From contig NC_017249.1 in the NCBI RefSeq assembly GCF_000284375.1, forward strand, positions 2,768,001 through 2,832,000: a stretch of DNA of 64,000 nucleotides. The letters are read 5' to 3'. Source of the DNA: Bradyrhizobium japonicum USDA 6. Its GTDB lineage: Bacteria > Pseudomonadota > Alphaproteobacteria > Rhizobiales > Xanthobacteraceae. Numbering within the stretch: position 1 is the first letter of the stretch; every line of letters begins with the position of its first letter. The position numbers were made by a program, and so were the translations under genes. The notes beneath the pieces were generated by a model. That model searched no databases. It saw only the letters and a program-made list of their open reading frames with translations, and was not told where the DNA came from. Of the stretch, positions 15,598-24,212 are shown piece by piece.

Positions 15598-17340
15598 ATG
15601 AAATCAAGATTCTTGACGACGGCTGCGATTGTCGCGGCCGCGACGGCGCTTGCCTGCACGCTTCCCGCCCTTGCGGACGATTTCGGCCGCGACCGCGATC
15701 ACGGGCATGATCAAGGTCGCGACAACGATCACGATCACGACCGTGATCATCACCGTCATCCGCATGACATCCACACCGAGACGCCGATCAAGCATCTCGT
15801 GGTCATCTTCAACGAGAACCGCTCGTTCGATCATTACTTTGCGACCTATCCGAACGCGGCCAATCCGTCGGGTTCGATCCCCTTCGTGCCGAAGCCGCAT
15901 ACGCCGAAAGTCAACAATCTCGCCAACGCCCATTTGCTGGTGAACAATCCGAACAACAGCGCGGCCAACGGCACGGGCGCGACGGACCCGTTCCGCCTCG
16001 ACCGTACCCAGGCCAACACGCGCTCGCAGAACCACTCCTATACGCCAGAGCAGCAGGCCGTGGACAACGGCAAGGAAGACCTGTTTCCGAAATTCACCGG
16101 CCGCGGCACCGCCGGCGGCGCCGGTGCGTTCGGCACCAACGGTCAGGTCATGGGCTATTTCGACGGCAACACCACCACCGCCTTCTGGAATTACGCCCAG
16201 CACTTCGCCATGAGCGACAATGCCTGGACCGACACCTTCGGTCCGTCGACGCCGGGCATGCTCGAGGTGATCTCCGGCCAGACCAACGGCGTGCAGAACA
16301 TCGTCGGCACCTCGTCTTCGATTCCTGACGGCCAGGGCGGCCTGACGCTGATCGGCGACACCGATCCCGGCAACGATCCCTGCTCGAGCACGACCGGCAC
16401 CATCCTGATGGACGGCAAGAACATCGGCGACCTGCTCAATGCCGAGCACATCAGCTGGGGCAGCTTCATGGGCGGCTTCGACCTGACGCTCAAGAACGCC
16501 AATGGCACCACCGGCTGCGGTCGCAGCACGTTCTCGAGCAACGTCAACGGCACCATCGTGGACTACATTCCGCACCACGCCTGGTTCCAGTACTACAAGT
16601 CGACCGCCAACCCGACCCATGCGCGGCCGAGCTCGGTCCGTGCCATCGGCCACACTTACGCGATGGACGGCAAGGTCGATCCGGCCAATCACGGCTATGA
16701 TCTCGAGGACTTCTACGCCGCGGTGAAGGCCGGCAACTTCCCGGCCGTCTCCTACATCAAGATGTCGGCCTACCAGGACGGTCACGCCGGCAACTCCGAT
16801 CCGCTCGACGAGCAGGTCGGCAACGTCGAGCTGATCAACTTCCTCCAGAAGCAGCCGGAATGGCGCGAGACCGCCGTCATCATCACTTATGACGACTCCG
16901 ACGGCTGGTACGACCACCAATACGTTGCACCGAAGAACGCCTCCTACGATCCGACCGCCGATCAGATCAACGGTCCGGGCCTGTGCGGCCTCGGCCCGCA
17001 GAAGCAGCCGGCACCGAAGGGTCTCTCCGGCAAGCCGGTGAACGGCCGCTGCGGTCCGGGCACGCGCATTCCCTTCATCGTGGTCTCGCCCTACGCCAGG
17101 ACCAACCACGTGAGCAGCACCTACATCTCGCAGGCGTCCGTGGTGCGGTTCATCGAGGACAACTGGCTGCGCGGCCAGCGTATCGGTGGCGGCTCGTTCG
17201 ACGCCAGCTCCGGCTCGATCATGGACCTGTTCGACTTCGATCAGGATCACAGCCATGACTACCGGACCGACGCGCTGTTCCTCGATCCGACCTCCGGCAC
17301 GGTGATCACCAGCCCGCCGGACGAGCACCATCACCACTAG
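15598..17340 (+). CDS. Exported phosphoesterase (phospholipase C / acid phosphatase AcpA family)
   Basis: A 580-residue secreted protein of the alkaline-phosphatase superfamily, phosphoesterase branch, which cleaves phosphomono- or diesters in the periplasm. A signal peptide ends in LPALADD. The catalytic/metal block is IKHLVVIFNENRSFDHYFAT, and later blocks include AVIITYDDSDGWYDHQYV and GTRIPFIVVSPYAR. Between signal and domain lies a His/Asp-rich stretch (residues about 28-58), and the protein ends HHHH, so extra metal binding is likely. A PhoB-like site lies upstream, and a di-haem peroxidase follows 16 bases after the stop. Confidence 0.9.
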   Translation: MKSRFLTTAAIVAAATALACTLPALADDFGRDRDHGHDQGRDNDHDHDRDHHRHPHDIHTETPIKHLVVIFNENRSFDHYFATYPNAANPSGSIPFVPKPHTPKVNNLANAHLLVNNPNNSAANGTGATDPFRLDRTQANTRSQNHSYTPEQQAVDNGKEDLFPKFTGRGTAGGAGAFGTNGQVMGYFDGNTTTAFWNYAQHFAMSDNAWTDTFGPSTPGMLEVISGQTNGVQNIVGTSSSIPDGQGGLTLIGDTDPGNDPCSSTTGTILMDGKNIGDLLNAEHISWGSFMGGFDLTLKNANGTTGCGRSTFSSNVNGTIVDYIPHHAWFQYYKSTANPTHARPSSVRAIGHTYAMDGKVDPANHGYDLEDFYAAVKAGNFPAVSYIKMSAYQDGHAGNSDPLDEQVGNVELINFLQKQPEWRETAVIITYDDSDGWYDHQYVAPKNASYDPTADQINGPGLCGLGPQKQPAPKGLSGKPVNGRCGPGTRIPFIVVSPYARTNHVSSTYISQASVVRFIEDNWLRGQRIGGGSFDASSGSIMDLFDFDQDHSHDYRTDALFLDPTSGTVITSPPDEHHHH

Positions 17341-17356
17341 TCCAACGGGACGCTTG

Positions 17357-18700
17357 ATGAACAGCCGCACCATGTGGCTTCTCGGCGCCGGCCTGCTTTG
17401 TCTTGCCGGCGCCCTCTTTGCGGCCGGGACGCAAGGACTTGCGGAGACGAGCCAGCTCGGAGCGAACCCGAATCCGGTTCGCCTCATGCGCCCGCCCGTC
17501 GCGCCATTGTCCGCGATGGCGCAGCTCGGCAAGGAGATCTTCTACGACGCGTCGCTGTCGTCGTCCGGCGCGCTGTCCTGCGCGTCCTGCCACAGCCCGG
17601 ATCACGCCTACGGCCAGCCCAACGACGGACCGGTGATGCTCGGCGGCGCCGCCCTGTCGCGGCAAGGCGCACGCGCGGTGCCGTCGCTGACCTATCTCGA
17701 TCGCCATCCCAATTTCAGCATTGGCCCCGACAAGGGCGACGACGACAATGTCATCGACCTCGCGCAGATGGCTGCGATCGGCCAGCAGGCCGCGCGCACG
17801 ACGAAGACGGCCGGCGGCAGCGGCGCATCGGCGAACATCGTGCCGCAAGGCGGCCTGTTCTGGGACGGCCGCGCAGACACGCTGCAGGACCAGGCGCTGT
17901 TCCCGCTGCTCGACCCTAACGAGATGGACGGCGGCAGTGCCGAGATCGTCGCGGACAAGCTGCGCCGTGCGCCTTACGCCAATCGCTTCGTCGAGCTGTT
18001 CGGCGCCGGCGTGCTCAGAAATCAGCGGCTCCTGATCGCGGAGGCGATGTTCGCGGTGGCGCGCTACCAGGTGGAGGAAGTCAGCTTCCATCCTTACACC
18101 AGCAAGTACGATTACTGGCTCGAGGGCAAGGCGCGGTTGTCCGAAAGCGAGCTGCGCGGCCTGCAAGCGTTCAACGACCCCGACAAGGCCAATTGCGCCG
18201 GCTGTCACACCTCGGCGCCGACCCGCGACGGCCTGCCGCCGCTGTTCACCGATCACCAGTACGAGGCGCTCGGTGCGCCGCGCAATGCCGCGCTCGCCGG
18301 CAATCGCGATCCCAACCATTTCGATCTCGGCGTCTGCGGCCCGCAGCGCACCGACATTCCCGAGCAGACGCAATACTGCGGCATGTTCCTGACGCCGACG
18401 CTGCGCAACACGGCGACGCGCCACGCGTTCTTCCACAACGGCGTCTTCAGCACCCTCGAGCAGGTCCTGGATTTCTACAATTTTCGCGACACCAATCCGG
18501 AAAAGGTTTTTCCGCGCGGTGCCGACGGCGCGGTGCGGAAATACGACGACCTGCCGCAAAAATATCACGCCAATGTCGATGTCACCGATCCGCCGTTCGA
18601 TCGCCACCCCGGCGACAAGCCGGCGATGACCGAGCAGGACGAGGCCGACATCATCGCGTTTCTGAAGACGCTGACGGACGGCTACAAGCCGGAGAACTAG
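17357..18700 (+). CDS. Di-haem cytochrome c peroxidase / MauG-type protein
   Basis: A 447-residue exported di-haem protein. The N-terminal signal is hydrophobic (MWLLGAGLLCLAGALFAAG). Two c-type haem sites are visible: CASCH at 75-79 and CAGCH at 280-284. The CCP-type arrangement includes GLFWDGRADTLQDQALFPLL and PTLRNTATRHAFFHNG. It would reduce peroxide, or oxidise a partner, in the periplasm. The ATG at 17357 is used; a TTG lies directly before it. It forms a tight operon with the phosphoesterase. Its stop codon overlaps that of the convergent reductase gene (shared CTAG). Confidence 0.93.
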   Translation: MNSRTMWLLGAGLLCLAGALFAAGTQGLAETSQLGANPNPVRLMRPPVAPLSAMAQLGKEIFYDASLSSSGALSCASCHSPDHAYGQPNDGPVMLGGAALSRQGARAVPSLTYLDRHPNFSIGPDKGDDDNVIDLAQMAAIGQQAARTTKTAGGSGASANIVPQGGLFWDGRADTLQDQALFPLLDPNEMDGGSAEIVADKLRRAPYANRFVELFGAGVLRNQRLLIAEAMFAVARYQVEEVSFHPYTSKYDYWLEGKARLSESELRGLQAFNDPDKANCAGCHTSAPTRDGLPPLFTDHQYEALGAPRNAALAGNRDPNHFDLGVCGPQRTDIPEQTQYCGMFLTPTLRNTATRHAFFHNGVFSTLEQVLDFYNFRDTNPEKVFPRGADGAVRKYDDLPQKYHANVDVTDPPFDRHPGDKPAMTEQDEADIIAFLKTLTDGYKPEN

Positions 18701-19680
18701 CTCGCCTTGTTCGCGTGCCAGGCGGCGAGCAAGGCCTTCTCCTCGTCTTCTGTCAGTCCAACGACCGGTCCGTTGCTGGTGCGGAGCCAGCTGCGCGTGT
18801 CGCGCGCAGTGACTGACGGCGGTCGCGAGATTAGCCCGGCCTCGCGCGCCGGCGACGTATCGCGCGTCATGAAGCCCGCGAAGTCGGGCAGGGGCAGCCA
18901 CATCGGCAGTGACCTTGGGCCTGCCCAGCGTCGGACATCGTGCGCGTCGAGAAAAGCGCGATCAATCCAGGTGAACTTGCAGGAGGGGTTCAGCGCGCCT
19001 GCACACTCGGCCAGGAGTTCGCCGCGTGTGCGGATCGGTCCGATCCCGTCAAAGATGCCGGTCAGGCCAATCTCGGCCGCATGCACGATCCACTGCGCGA
19101 GATCGCGCACGTCGATGAACTGGACGGCGTCGTCAGGCGATCCCGGCGCCAGCACCTCGCCGCCGCGCACAAGCCGTGCCGGCCAGTACGCGAACCGTCC
19201 TGTCGGATCCTCCGGCCCAACGATCAGGCCGGCCCGGCAGATGAAAGCGTCGTGACCGACCGCCTGTTCGCAGGCGACCTTGGCGGCGCCATAAATGGCG
19301 TCGGTGCTGTGCTCCACGTCCTCAGCCACGGGCTCGCGCAGCGGTGCCGTATCGGCGCGCTGCCCCGGTGTGCCATTGTCCGCGTAGACGCTGACCGTCG
19401 AGACGAAGGTCCAGTGCACGCCGGGCCGCTTCAGCGCGGCGACCGCGCGGCGGACTTGGCTGGGGTGACGCGAGACATCGACAACTGCGTCGAACGTCGT
19501 GCCCGCAAGCGGCGCAAGACCGTCTGTGGTGTCGCGGTCGATCCGGACGAGCCGCGCGCCTGCCGCGATCGGTCCGGCGAGGCCACGCGCTGCGCAGGTC
19601 ACGTCGTGGCCGGCCGCGCAGGCATGAGTGGCGATCGCGCGCCCGAGAAACTGGCTGCCGCCGAGGATTAGCAGGCGCAT
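18697..19680 (-). CDS. NAD-dependent epimerase/reductase-like protein (extended SDR)
   Basis: A 327-residue extended short-chain dehydrogenase-like protein. The start MRLLILGGSQFLGRAIA is the Rossmann glycine motif (GGSQFLG). VHWTFVSTVSVYA is the usual STVSVY strand, and YGAAKVACEQAV supplies the Y-x-x-x-K pair. It probably binds NAD(P); the substrate is unknown. An upstream-extended frame exists to 19893, but the Rossmann start at 19680 is clear. It converges with, and overlaps by four bases, the peroxidase gene. Confidence 0.87.
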   Translation of the reverse strand: MRLLILGGSQFLGRAIATHACAAGHDVTCAARGLAGPIAAGARLVRIDRDTTDGLAPLAGTTFDAVVDVSRHPSQVRRAVAALKRPGVHWTFVSTVSVYADNGTPGQRADTAPLREPVAEDVEHSTDAIYGAAKVACEQAVGHDAFICRAGLIVGPEDPTGRFAYWPARLVRGGEVLAPGSPDDAVQFIDVRDLAQWIVHAAEIGLTGIFDGIGPIRTRGELLAECAGALNPSCKFTWIDRAFLDAHDVRRWAGPRSLPMWLPLPDFAGFMTRDTSPAREAGLISRPPSVTARDTRSWLRTSNGPVVGLTEDEEKALLAAWHANKAS

Positions 19681-19765
19681 GAGCTGGCCCAAGACATCGT
19701 GACGTTTCCTTGAAAGTTTTAGGAGCGGGAGACTACGACGTCTGGTAGCAGTTGCAACCGCCGCC

Positions 19766-20839
19766 TCAACGCGGCTTGATCTCCGCATATTTCGCCATCG
19801 CGCGCTCGAACTTCCGGTTGAACAGCCACATCGCAGCGAGGATCTCCCGGAAGCTGGCCGAGGTGCGCGCCCGGTCGGCGTGTCCGAACGCAAAAATGCT
19901 GTTGTTGCGCAGGTGCTTCATGATCGTTGGGCTGGACACCCGGTAGTTCAGGAGATCGCCCGATTTGAGCGCGGATCGCGTCGGGGTCGGCACGATCTGG
20001 ATCAGCTCGAACAGCTTCATCTGGTCGATCGGGTCGGGCAGCGTCTTCACGATTCCCGGAATCTCCCGGAAGACATCCGCATGCGCATTCATCAGGCCGT
20101 CGCGCACGTTGGTCCAGTGGTTGAAGCGGTGATCGGTGCCTCGGGCGCGGGCCTCTTCCTTGTCGTCGCGCGCGCCCAGGGCGGGATCGGCCGCCGCGAT
20201 CTCTGCCTTGATCGCTTCCCATTTCCTGCGGCCGTTGCGGTCCTCGGACGGGCCGGTCTGGAAGCTGCCCATATAGGTGTTCGAGCGCCCGTTGCGGACA
20301 TTCTGCTTGCCATTGGTCTCGGCGAAGAACAGGCCGAGGCTGATCCGGCCCGCAGCTTCGGCGTGAGCCGGTGCAAGCCCCTTGGCGCGCGCGATCGCTG
20401 TGGCGAGATCGACGACGTCCTTGAAGGGCGTCGCCGAGTTCTGCGCGCCGGCCGGCGGCGCCTCCATGACGTCGAACAGCTTTCCGTATTCGTCGATCAG
20501 CGGCTCGATGTCGGCGTCGAAATAGGCCGGTGGTATCTCGAACTTGTTGGGCTTGCCGATCCGCGACGGCATGGCGTCGGTGAGATCCTTGTAGCCGCTG
20601 ATGACGGCGACGCGCGCCAGATAGAGCGCCTGTCCCGGCAGGTGCGGCAGCGGCTCCTTTGCCTCGATCTGTCGGCGGCGCTCGGCAAGGATGGATTTGA
20701 AATCACCGAGCGCGCGATCGTAGGTGGCGAGCGCCTCCGATTGCTTCGCGTTAAGCGTTTGTGCCCGGCTGATTGTGAACGTCGTGAGGATCAGCCCAAG
20801 CACCGCCAGGGCCGTGGCGGCATGACATCGTCGTCCCAT
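19766..20839 (-). CDS. Exported protein of unknown function
   Basis: A 357-residue protein with a clear signal peptide (ATALAVLGLILTTFTISRAQ), then a helical region (QSEALATYDRALGDFKSILAERRRQIEAKEPL). I do not recognise a family. A central segment, ISLGLFFAETNGKQN...NTYMGSFQTG, has the layout of a lysozyme/transglycosylase core (catalytic Glu, then a G-S-F-Q turn), which hints at a murein-active enzyme but is weak. It stands alone, 102 bases from the flavin monooxygenase gene on the same strand, and its start is 85 bases from the previous gene's start side. Confidence 0.75.
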   Translation of the reverse strand: MGRRCHAATALAVLGLILTTFTISRAQTLNAKQSEALATYDRALGDFKSILAERRRQIEAKEPLPHLPGQALYLARVAVISGYKDLTDAMPSRIGKPNKFEIPPAYFDADIEPLIDEYGKLFDVMEAPPAGAQNSATPFKDVVDLATAIARAKGLAPAHAEAAGRISLGLFFAETNGKQNVRNGRSNTYMGSFQTGPSEDRNGRRKWEAIKAEIAAADPALGARDDKEEARARGTDHRFNHWTNVRDGLMNAHADVFREIPGIVKTLPDPIDQMKLFELIQIVPTPTRSALKSGDLLNYRVSSPTIMKHLRNNSIFAFGHADRARTSASFREILAAMWLFNRKFERAMAKYAEIKPR

Positions 20840-20941
20840 GGCTGGTCCCCATGTGCCGGAGATTCGTCGGTCACGGGATCGTAAACATCAAACCCGCGGA
20901 CTGGCGAGTTGCAAATCACGCTCGACCCGGGTTCTCCGACC

Positions 20942-22432
20942 TTACGCTGTGGCCCGGTAGTCCGGCGCCGTCGCCAGGAACTTCGCATAGGCATCCGCAT
21001 CCGGCGGCTGGAAGTGTCCGGCGAGCCCGCCGCGCTTCTGGTTCTTGGCGCCGATGTCGGCCATGAGCTCGTCGAAATGGCGGTAGTGATAGGGCGCGAC
21101 GCAGAGGCCGCCATAGACGCCGGCAGCCGGCCGTTCGACGCGCTTGAAGTGCAGCATCATCTCGACGTTGTCGCGCATCGCTTGCGCCGTCGGCTGGTTC
21201 GCGAGCTGTCCATCGGCATAGCGCACCAGCCAGTTCGCCGCGAGGTCGGCACAGAGCACGGTGCAGAACGAGGAGTTGAAGCCGACGAAGCCCATCTCCG
21301 GCAGATCAGGGTTGGCGATCAGGCGGTAGAGCCGGTACTGCCCATCCGCATCGACCAGTTTCTGCCGATAGGCCGCGGGCAGGAACGGCACGCCGAGCTT
21401 GTAGCCGATCGCGAGCACGGCGACGTCGGCCGCAACGCGCTCGCCACCGCTCATCACGATGCTGTCGCCTTCATAATGATCGAAGCTGCCGAACACCGCC
21501 TTGATGCGGCCGTCGGCGACCATCGGGTAGAAGTCCGGCGTTGCGATCGGAACCGAGCAGTTGACGCCATCCTCGATCCGCTCCTTCGGCACCATCTTGC
21601 AGCGGTTCAGCTTGAGCTGCGCCTTCAACAGGCTCTCCAGTCCGCGCCAGTTTGCCCAGATCAGCGGCGCGGCGATGCGGTGCGCGAGCCGTGCCATGGA
21701 GCTCGCGCCCCAGCCCGGAAACATCTCCTCCTGCGCGCGGATGTAGAGGATGCGTTTGAAGTTCACGAGCCCGCCGATGAAATAGGGAATGCGCCACACC
21801 GGCTCGCGCATCACGATGGTGACCTCGCGCGCGCCCGATTTCACCGCGTTCACCGTGATGTCGGTTGCCGACTTCGAGCCGCCGAGCACGACGACGCGTC
21901 GCCCTTTCGCCAGTGTCGGATCGCCGTATGTCGACGAATGCAGGATCTGTCCGCCCTGCGCCAGAAAGCCGTCCTCGCCCGGGCAATGCAGCTCGCGCGG
22001 TTCGTTGAACTGCCCGGTGCAGACCGCGACGAAGTCGAAATCTTCGTTCGTCGTGCCGTCCTTGTTCGACAGCGCGAGCGTCCAGCCTGGCTTGCCGTCG
22101 GCGCGCCGCGCCATGTCCGCGACGGCGGTGTTGAGGCGCAGCATGCGGTCGAGACCGAAGCTCTTCGCATAATCGGCGAGATAGGCATGGACCTGCGGCC
22201 CGGTCGGCCATTCCGGATAGGTGTCCGGCATGGCGCGATCGGTGTAGCGGTAGAGCTCCTTCGGGCTCTGGGTCTGCACCTCGGGATAGGAGCGCGCCGG
22301 CTCCCAGACGCCGCCGAGATCGGCACTGCGCTCGACGATGGTGACGCGATGGCCGTGGCTGGAAAACGCCTTTGCGGCGGCGAGGCCGGAGACGCCGGCG
22401 CCGATCACGCAGACATGCTTGGGGCTGACCAT
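20942..22432 (-). CDS. Flavin-containing monooxygenase
   Basis: A 496-residue class B flavin monooxygenase, NADPH- and FAD-dependent, inserting one oxygen atom into a carbonyl or heteroatom. The FAD motif is CVIGAGVSGLAAAKAF, and the NADPH motif is VVVLGGSKSATDITVNA. Between them comes GQILHSSTYGD, corresponding to the FMO/BVMO fingerprint (H-x-x-x-Y). ELYRYTDRAMPD and WPTGPQVHAYL are typical of FMO-like enzymes. A longer upstream frame exists, but MVSPKHVCVIGAG is the natural start. It is followed in transcription order by nothing close; the cupin gene lies upstream on the same strand, 107 bases away, probably in one unit. Confidence 0.9.
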   Translation of the reverse strand: MVSPKHVCVIGAGVSGLAAAKAFSSHGHRVTIVERSADLGGVWEPARSYPEVQTQSPKELYRYTDRAMPDTYPEWPTGPQVHAYLADYAKSFGLDRMLRLNTAVADMARRADGKPGWTLALSNKDGTTNEDFDFVAVCTGQFNEPRELHCPGEDGFLAQGGQILHSSTYGDPTLAKGRRVVVLGGSKSATDITVNAVKSGAREVTIVMREPVWRIPYFIGGLVNFKRILYIRAQEEMFPGWGASSMARLAHRIAAPLIWANWRGLESLLKAQLKLNRCKMVPKERIEDGVNCSVPIATPDFYPMVADGRIKAVFGSFDHYEGDSIVMSGGERVAADVAVLAIGYKLGVPFLPAAYRQKLVDADGQYRLYRLIANPDLPEMGFVGFNSSFCTVLCADLAANWLVRYADGQLANQPTAQAMRDNVEMMLHFKRVERPAAGVYGGLCVAPYHYRHFDELMADIGAKNQKRGGLAGHFQPPDADAYAKFLATAPDYRATA

Positions 22433-22539
22433 GGGATTCCTCGCAATCAAGGTGTTTCGGGCGCAAGCGACCGCGCTCGGCCGCGATGCGCGACCGGCGG
22501 ACCCGCAAGCAGATGAAACTGGACGAGAAGGCTCGCCGC

Positions 22540-22989
22540 CTAGTCGTTGGCTTCGGGCGGCAGGAAGTCGACCTCGTGCAGTGCCGAGATGCGCACGACT
22601 TCGGCGGGGTCGGTCAGATTGTGAAGCTGGTTGAACAGCGCCTCCAGCTTCTGCATCGGCGAGACCCAGAACAGCGCGCGGCACGGCTTGTCGGACTTGT
22701 TGAAATAGCCGTGTGGGACGCCGCGCGGCATGCGCACGAGATCCCCGGCATGGGCCTTGACCCATTGGCCGTCGAGCTTGAGGTCGAGCGTGCCTTCCTG
22801 CACCAGGATGAACTCGTCCTGGGTCGGATGGATGTGCACCGGTACGAACTGGCCGGGCTCGCTGTTGGTCTCGAACGCGAAGGTGGAATCTGTGACGGCC
22901 TTGGGGAAATAGACCTGGCCAAGGATGTTCCAGCTCTTGCCGCCATAGCCCGTGCCGTTTGTAGTAATGCCCTTTTCGAGTGCAGTCAT
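22540..22989 (-). CDS. Single-domain cupin protein
   Basis: A 149-residue cupin. The metal site is visible as VPVHIHPTQDEFILVQEGTL (H-x-H-x4-E) and RMPRGVPHGYFNKSD. A GAGGAG site lies seven bases before the ATG at 22989. It precedes the flavin monooxygenase on the same strand, so it may act on the same compound or as a small dioxygenase/isomerase. The opposite-strand AraC gene starts 186 bases away. The enzymatic role is inferred only from fold and context. Confidence 0.87.
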   Translation of the reverse strand: MTALEKGITTNGTGYGGKSWNILGQVYFPKAVTDSTFAFETNSEPGQFVPVHIHPTQDEFILVQEGTLDLKLDGQWVKAHAGDLVRMPRGVPHGYFNKSDKPCRALFWVSPMQKLEALFNQLHNLTDPAEVVRISALHEVDFLPPEAND

Positions 22990-23175
22990 GGCTCGCTCCT
23001 CATGGATTCCAGCGAGGATGGAGCTTCGACCCGTCGACGGTCGGTGTCTATCCGCTAAACGAATCCGGACGCGACTGCTGCCGTGCAGCATGATGATTCT
23101 GCGACGCGGCCCTTTCCGCGTTCGAGGAACCATTATAGGCTTAAAGCAATTCCGTGACGCGAAGCGTGGTCGACG

Positions 23176-24201
23176 ATGTCCGCAGCCGTGCTGGAAATCA
23201 CCGCAAGAACGTCTGCAGCCGACCGGCTTGCGGACTTCGCCCGCGTCACCACGGACGATGTCGACGAAGCGGCAGAGCAGGTCGGACGCATTTTCTGCCC
23301 GCACGATCTCAAGCCGATACGGCCGCGCGGGCCCGGCTTCTCCGCCCGGCACAATTGCGCGGCGTTCGACGGCTTCTCCATCAACTATGTCGCCTATGGC
23401 GGGTCGGTGAGCATCGATCCCGGCTGCCTCGAGCGCTTCTTCCTGGTGCAGGTCCCGCTCACCGGCACCGCCCGCATTCGTGCCGGCGTCGGCGAAATCG
23501 ATGCCGCGCCGGGCCGGACGGCGTCGCTGCTGTCGCCGACCATCCCGACCCGGATGATGTGGAACGACTGTGCGCAGGCGATCCTGCTGCTCGACCGTCG
23601 CATGGTCGAGCAGCGCGCTGCGTCGCTGTCGGGCAGGGCGGCCGGCCCGGTCGAGTTTGATGCCGCGATCGACCTGGACGCGCCGGCGGGGCAGGCCCTG
23701 CGAACCAGCCTTGCCGAGCTGATGCTGCTTGCCGAGCGTCTCGGGCTGTCCGGCAGGCTTTCACCGGTCGCAATGGCCGATTGGCGCGAGGTGCTGCTCG
23801 ATCATCTCCTCAATGGCCAGCGCCATGGTCTGTCGGACGCCATCAGGAGGTTCTCGGGGCAAGCCGAGCGTCTGCCGCGTGCACTGCGCGCCGCGCGGGA
23901 CCATCTTGCGGAAAATGCCGGTGAGCCGCTCGACCTCGCGCAGCTCGCCTGCGCGTCCGGGATCGGCGTCCGCGCGCTCCAGCTCGGATTCCGCCGCCAC
24001 TTCGGCGTATCGATCTCGGAGATGCTGCTCGACATGCGCCTCGCTGCTCTGCACGCCCGGCTCGCGCAGGCTTCGCCGGATGTCTCCATCACCGAGATCG
24101 CCTTCGATCTCGGCTTCACCCATCTCGGCCGCATGGCGGGTGCCTACCGTGAAAAATTCGGCGAGACACCGTCTGCAACGCTGCGGCGAAGGATGAGCTA
24201 G
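23176..24201 (+). CDS. AraC-family regulator, probable activator of the cupin/FMO unit
   Basis: A 341-residue AraC regulator with an AraC-binding-like N-terminal sensor (FDGFSINYVAYGGSVSI, VPLTGTARIRAG) of the type seen in benzoate/quinate-type regulators. The C-terminal DNA-binding half starts at about residue 240 (LDLAQLACASGIGVRALQLGFRR; ITEIAFDLGFTHLGRMAGAYREKFGETPS). It is divergent from the cupin-FMO genes with a 186-base intergenic region and probably controls them. It ends 11 bases from the convergent histidine kinase gene. Confidence 0.9.
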   Translation: MSAAVLEITARTSAADRLADFARVTTDDVDEAAEQVGRIFCPHDLKPIRPRGPGFSARHNCAAFDGFSINYVAYGGSVSIDPGCLERFFLVQVPLTGTARIRAGVGEIDAAPGRTASLLSPTIPTRMMWNDCAQAILLLDRRMVEQRAASLSGRAAGPVEFDAAIDLDAPAGQALRTSLAELMLLAERLGLSGRLSPVAMADWREVLLDHLLNGQRHGLSDAIRRFSGQAERLPRALRAARDHLAENAGEPLDLAQLACASGIGVRALQLGFRRHFGVSISEMLLDMRLAALHARLAQASPDVSITEIAFDLGFTHLGRMAGAYREKFGETPSATLRRRMS

Positions 24202-24212
24202 GCGGCAGACAT

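Noticed and set aside
15604..17532. 642-codon minus-strand open frame across the phosphoesterase gene
   Set aside because: The plus-strand frame is clearly the phosphoesterase with signal peptide and catalytic block; the minus-strand product is rich in Val/Arg/Gly and matches nothing.
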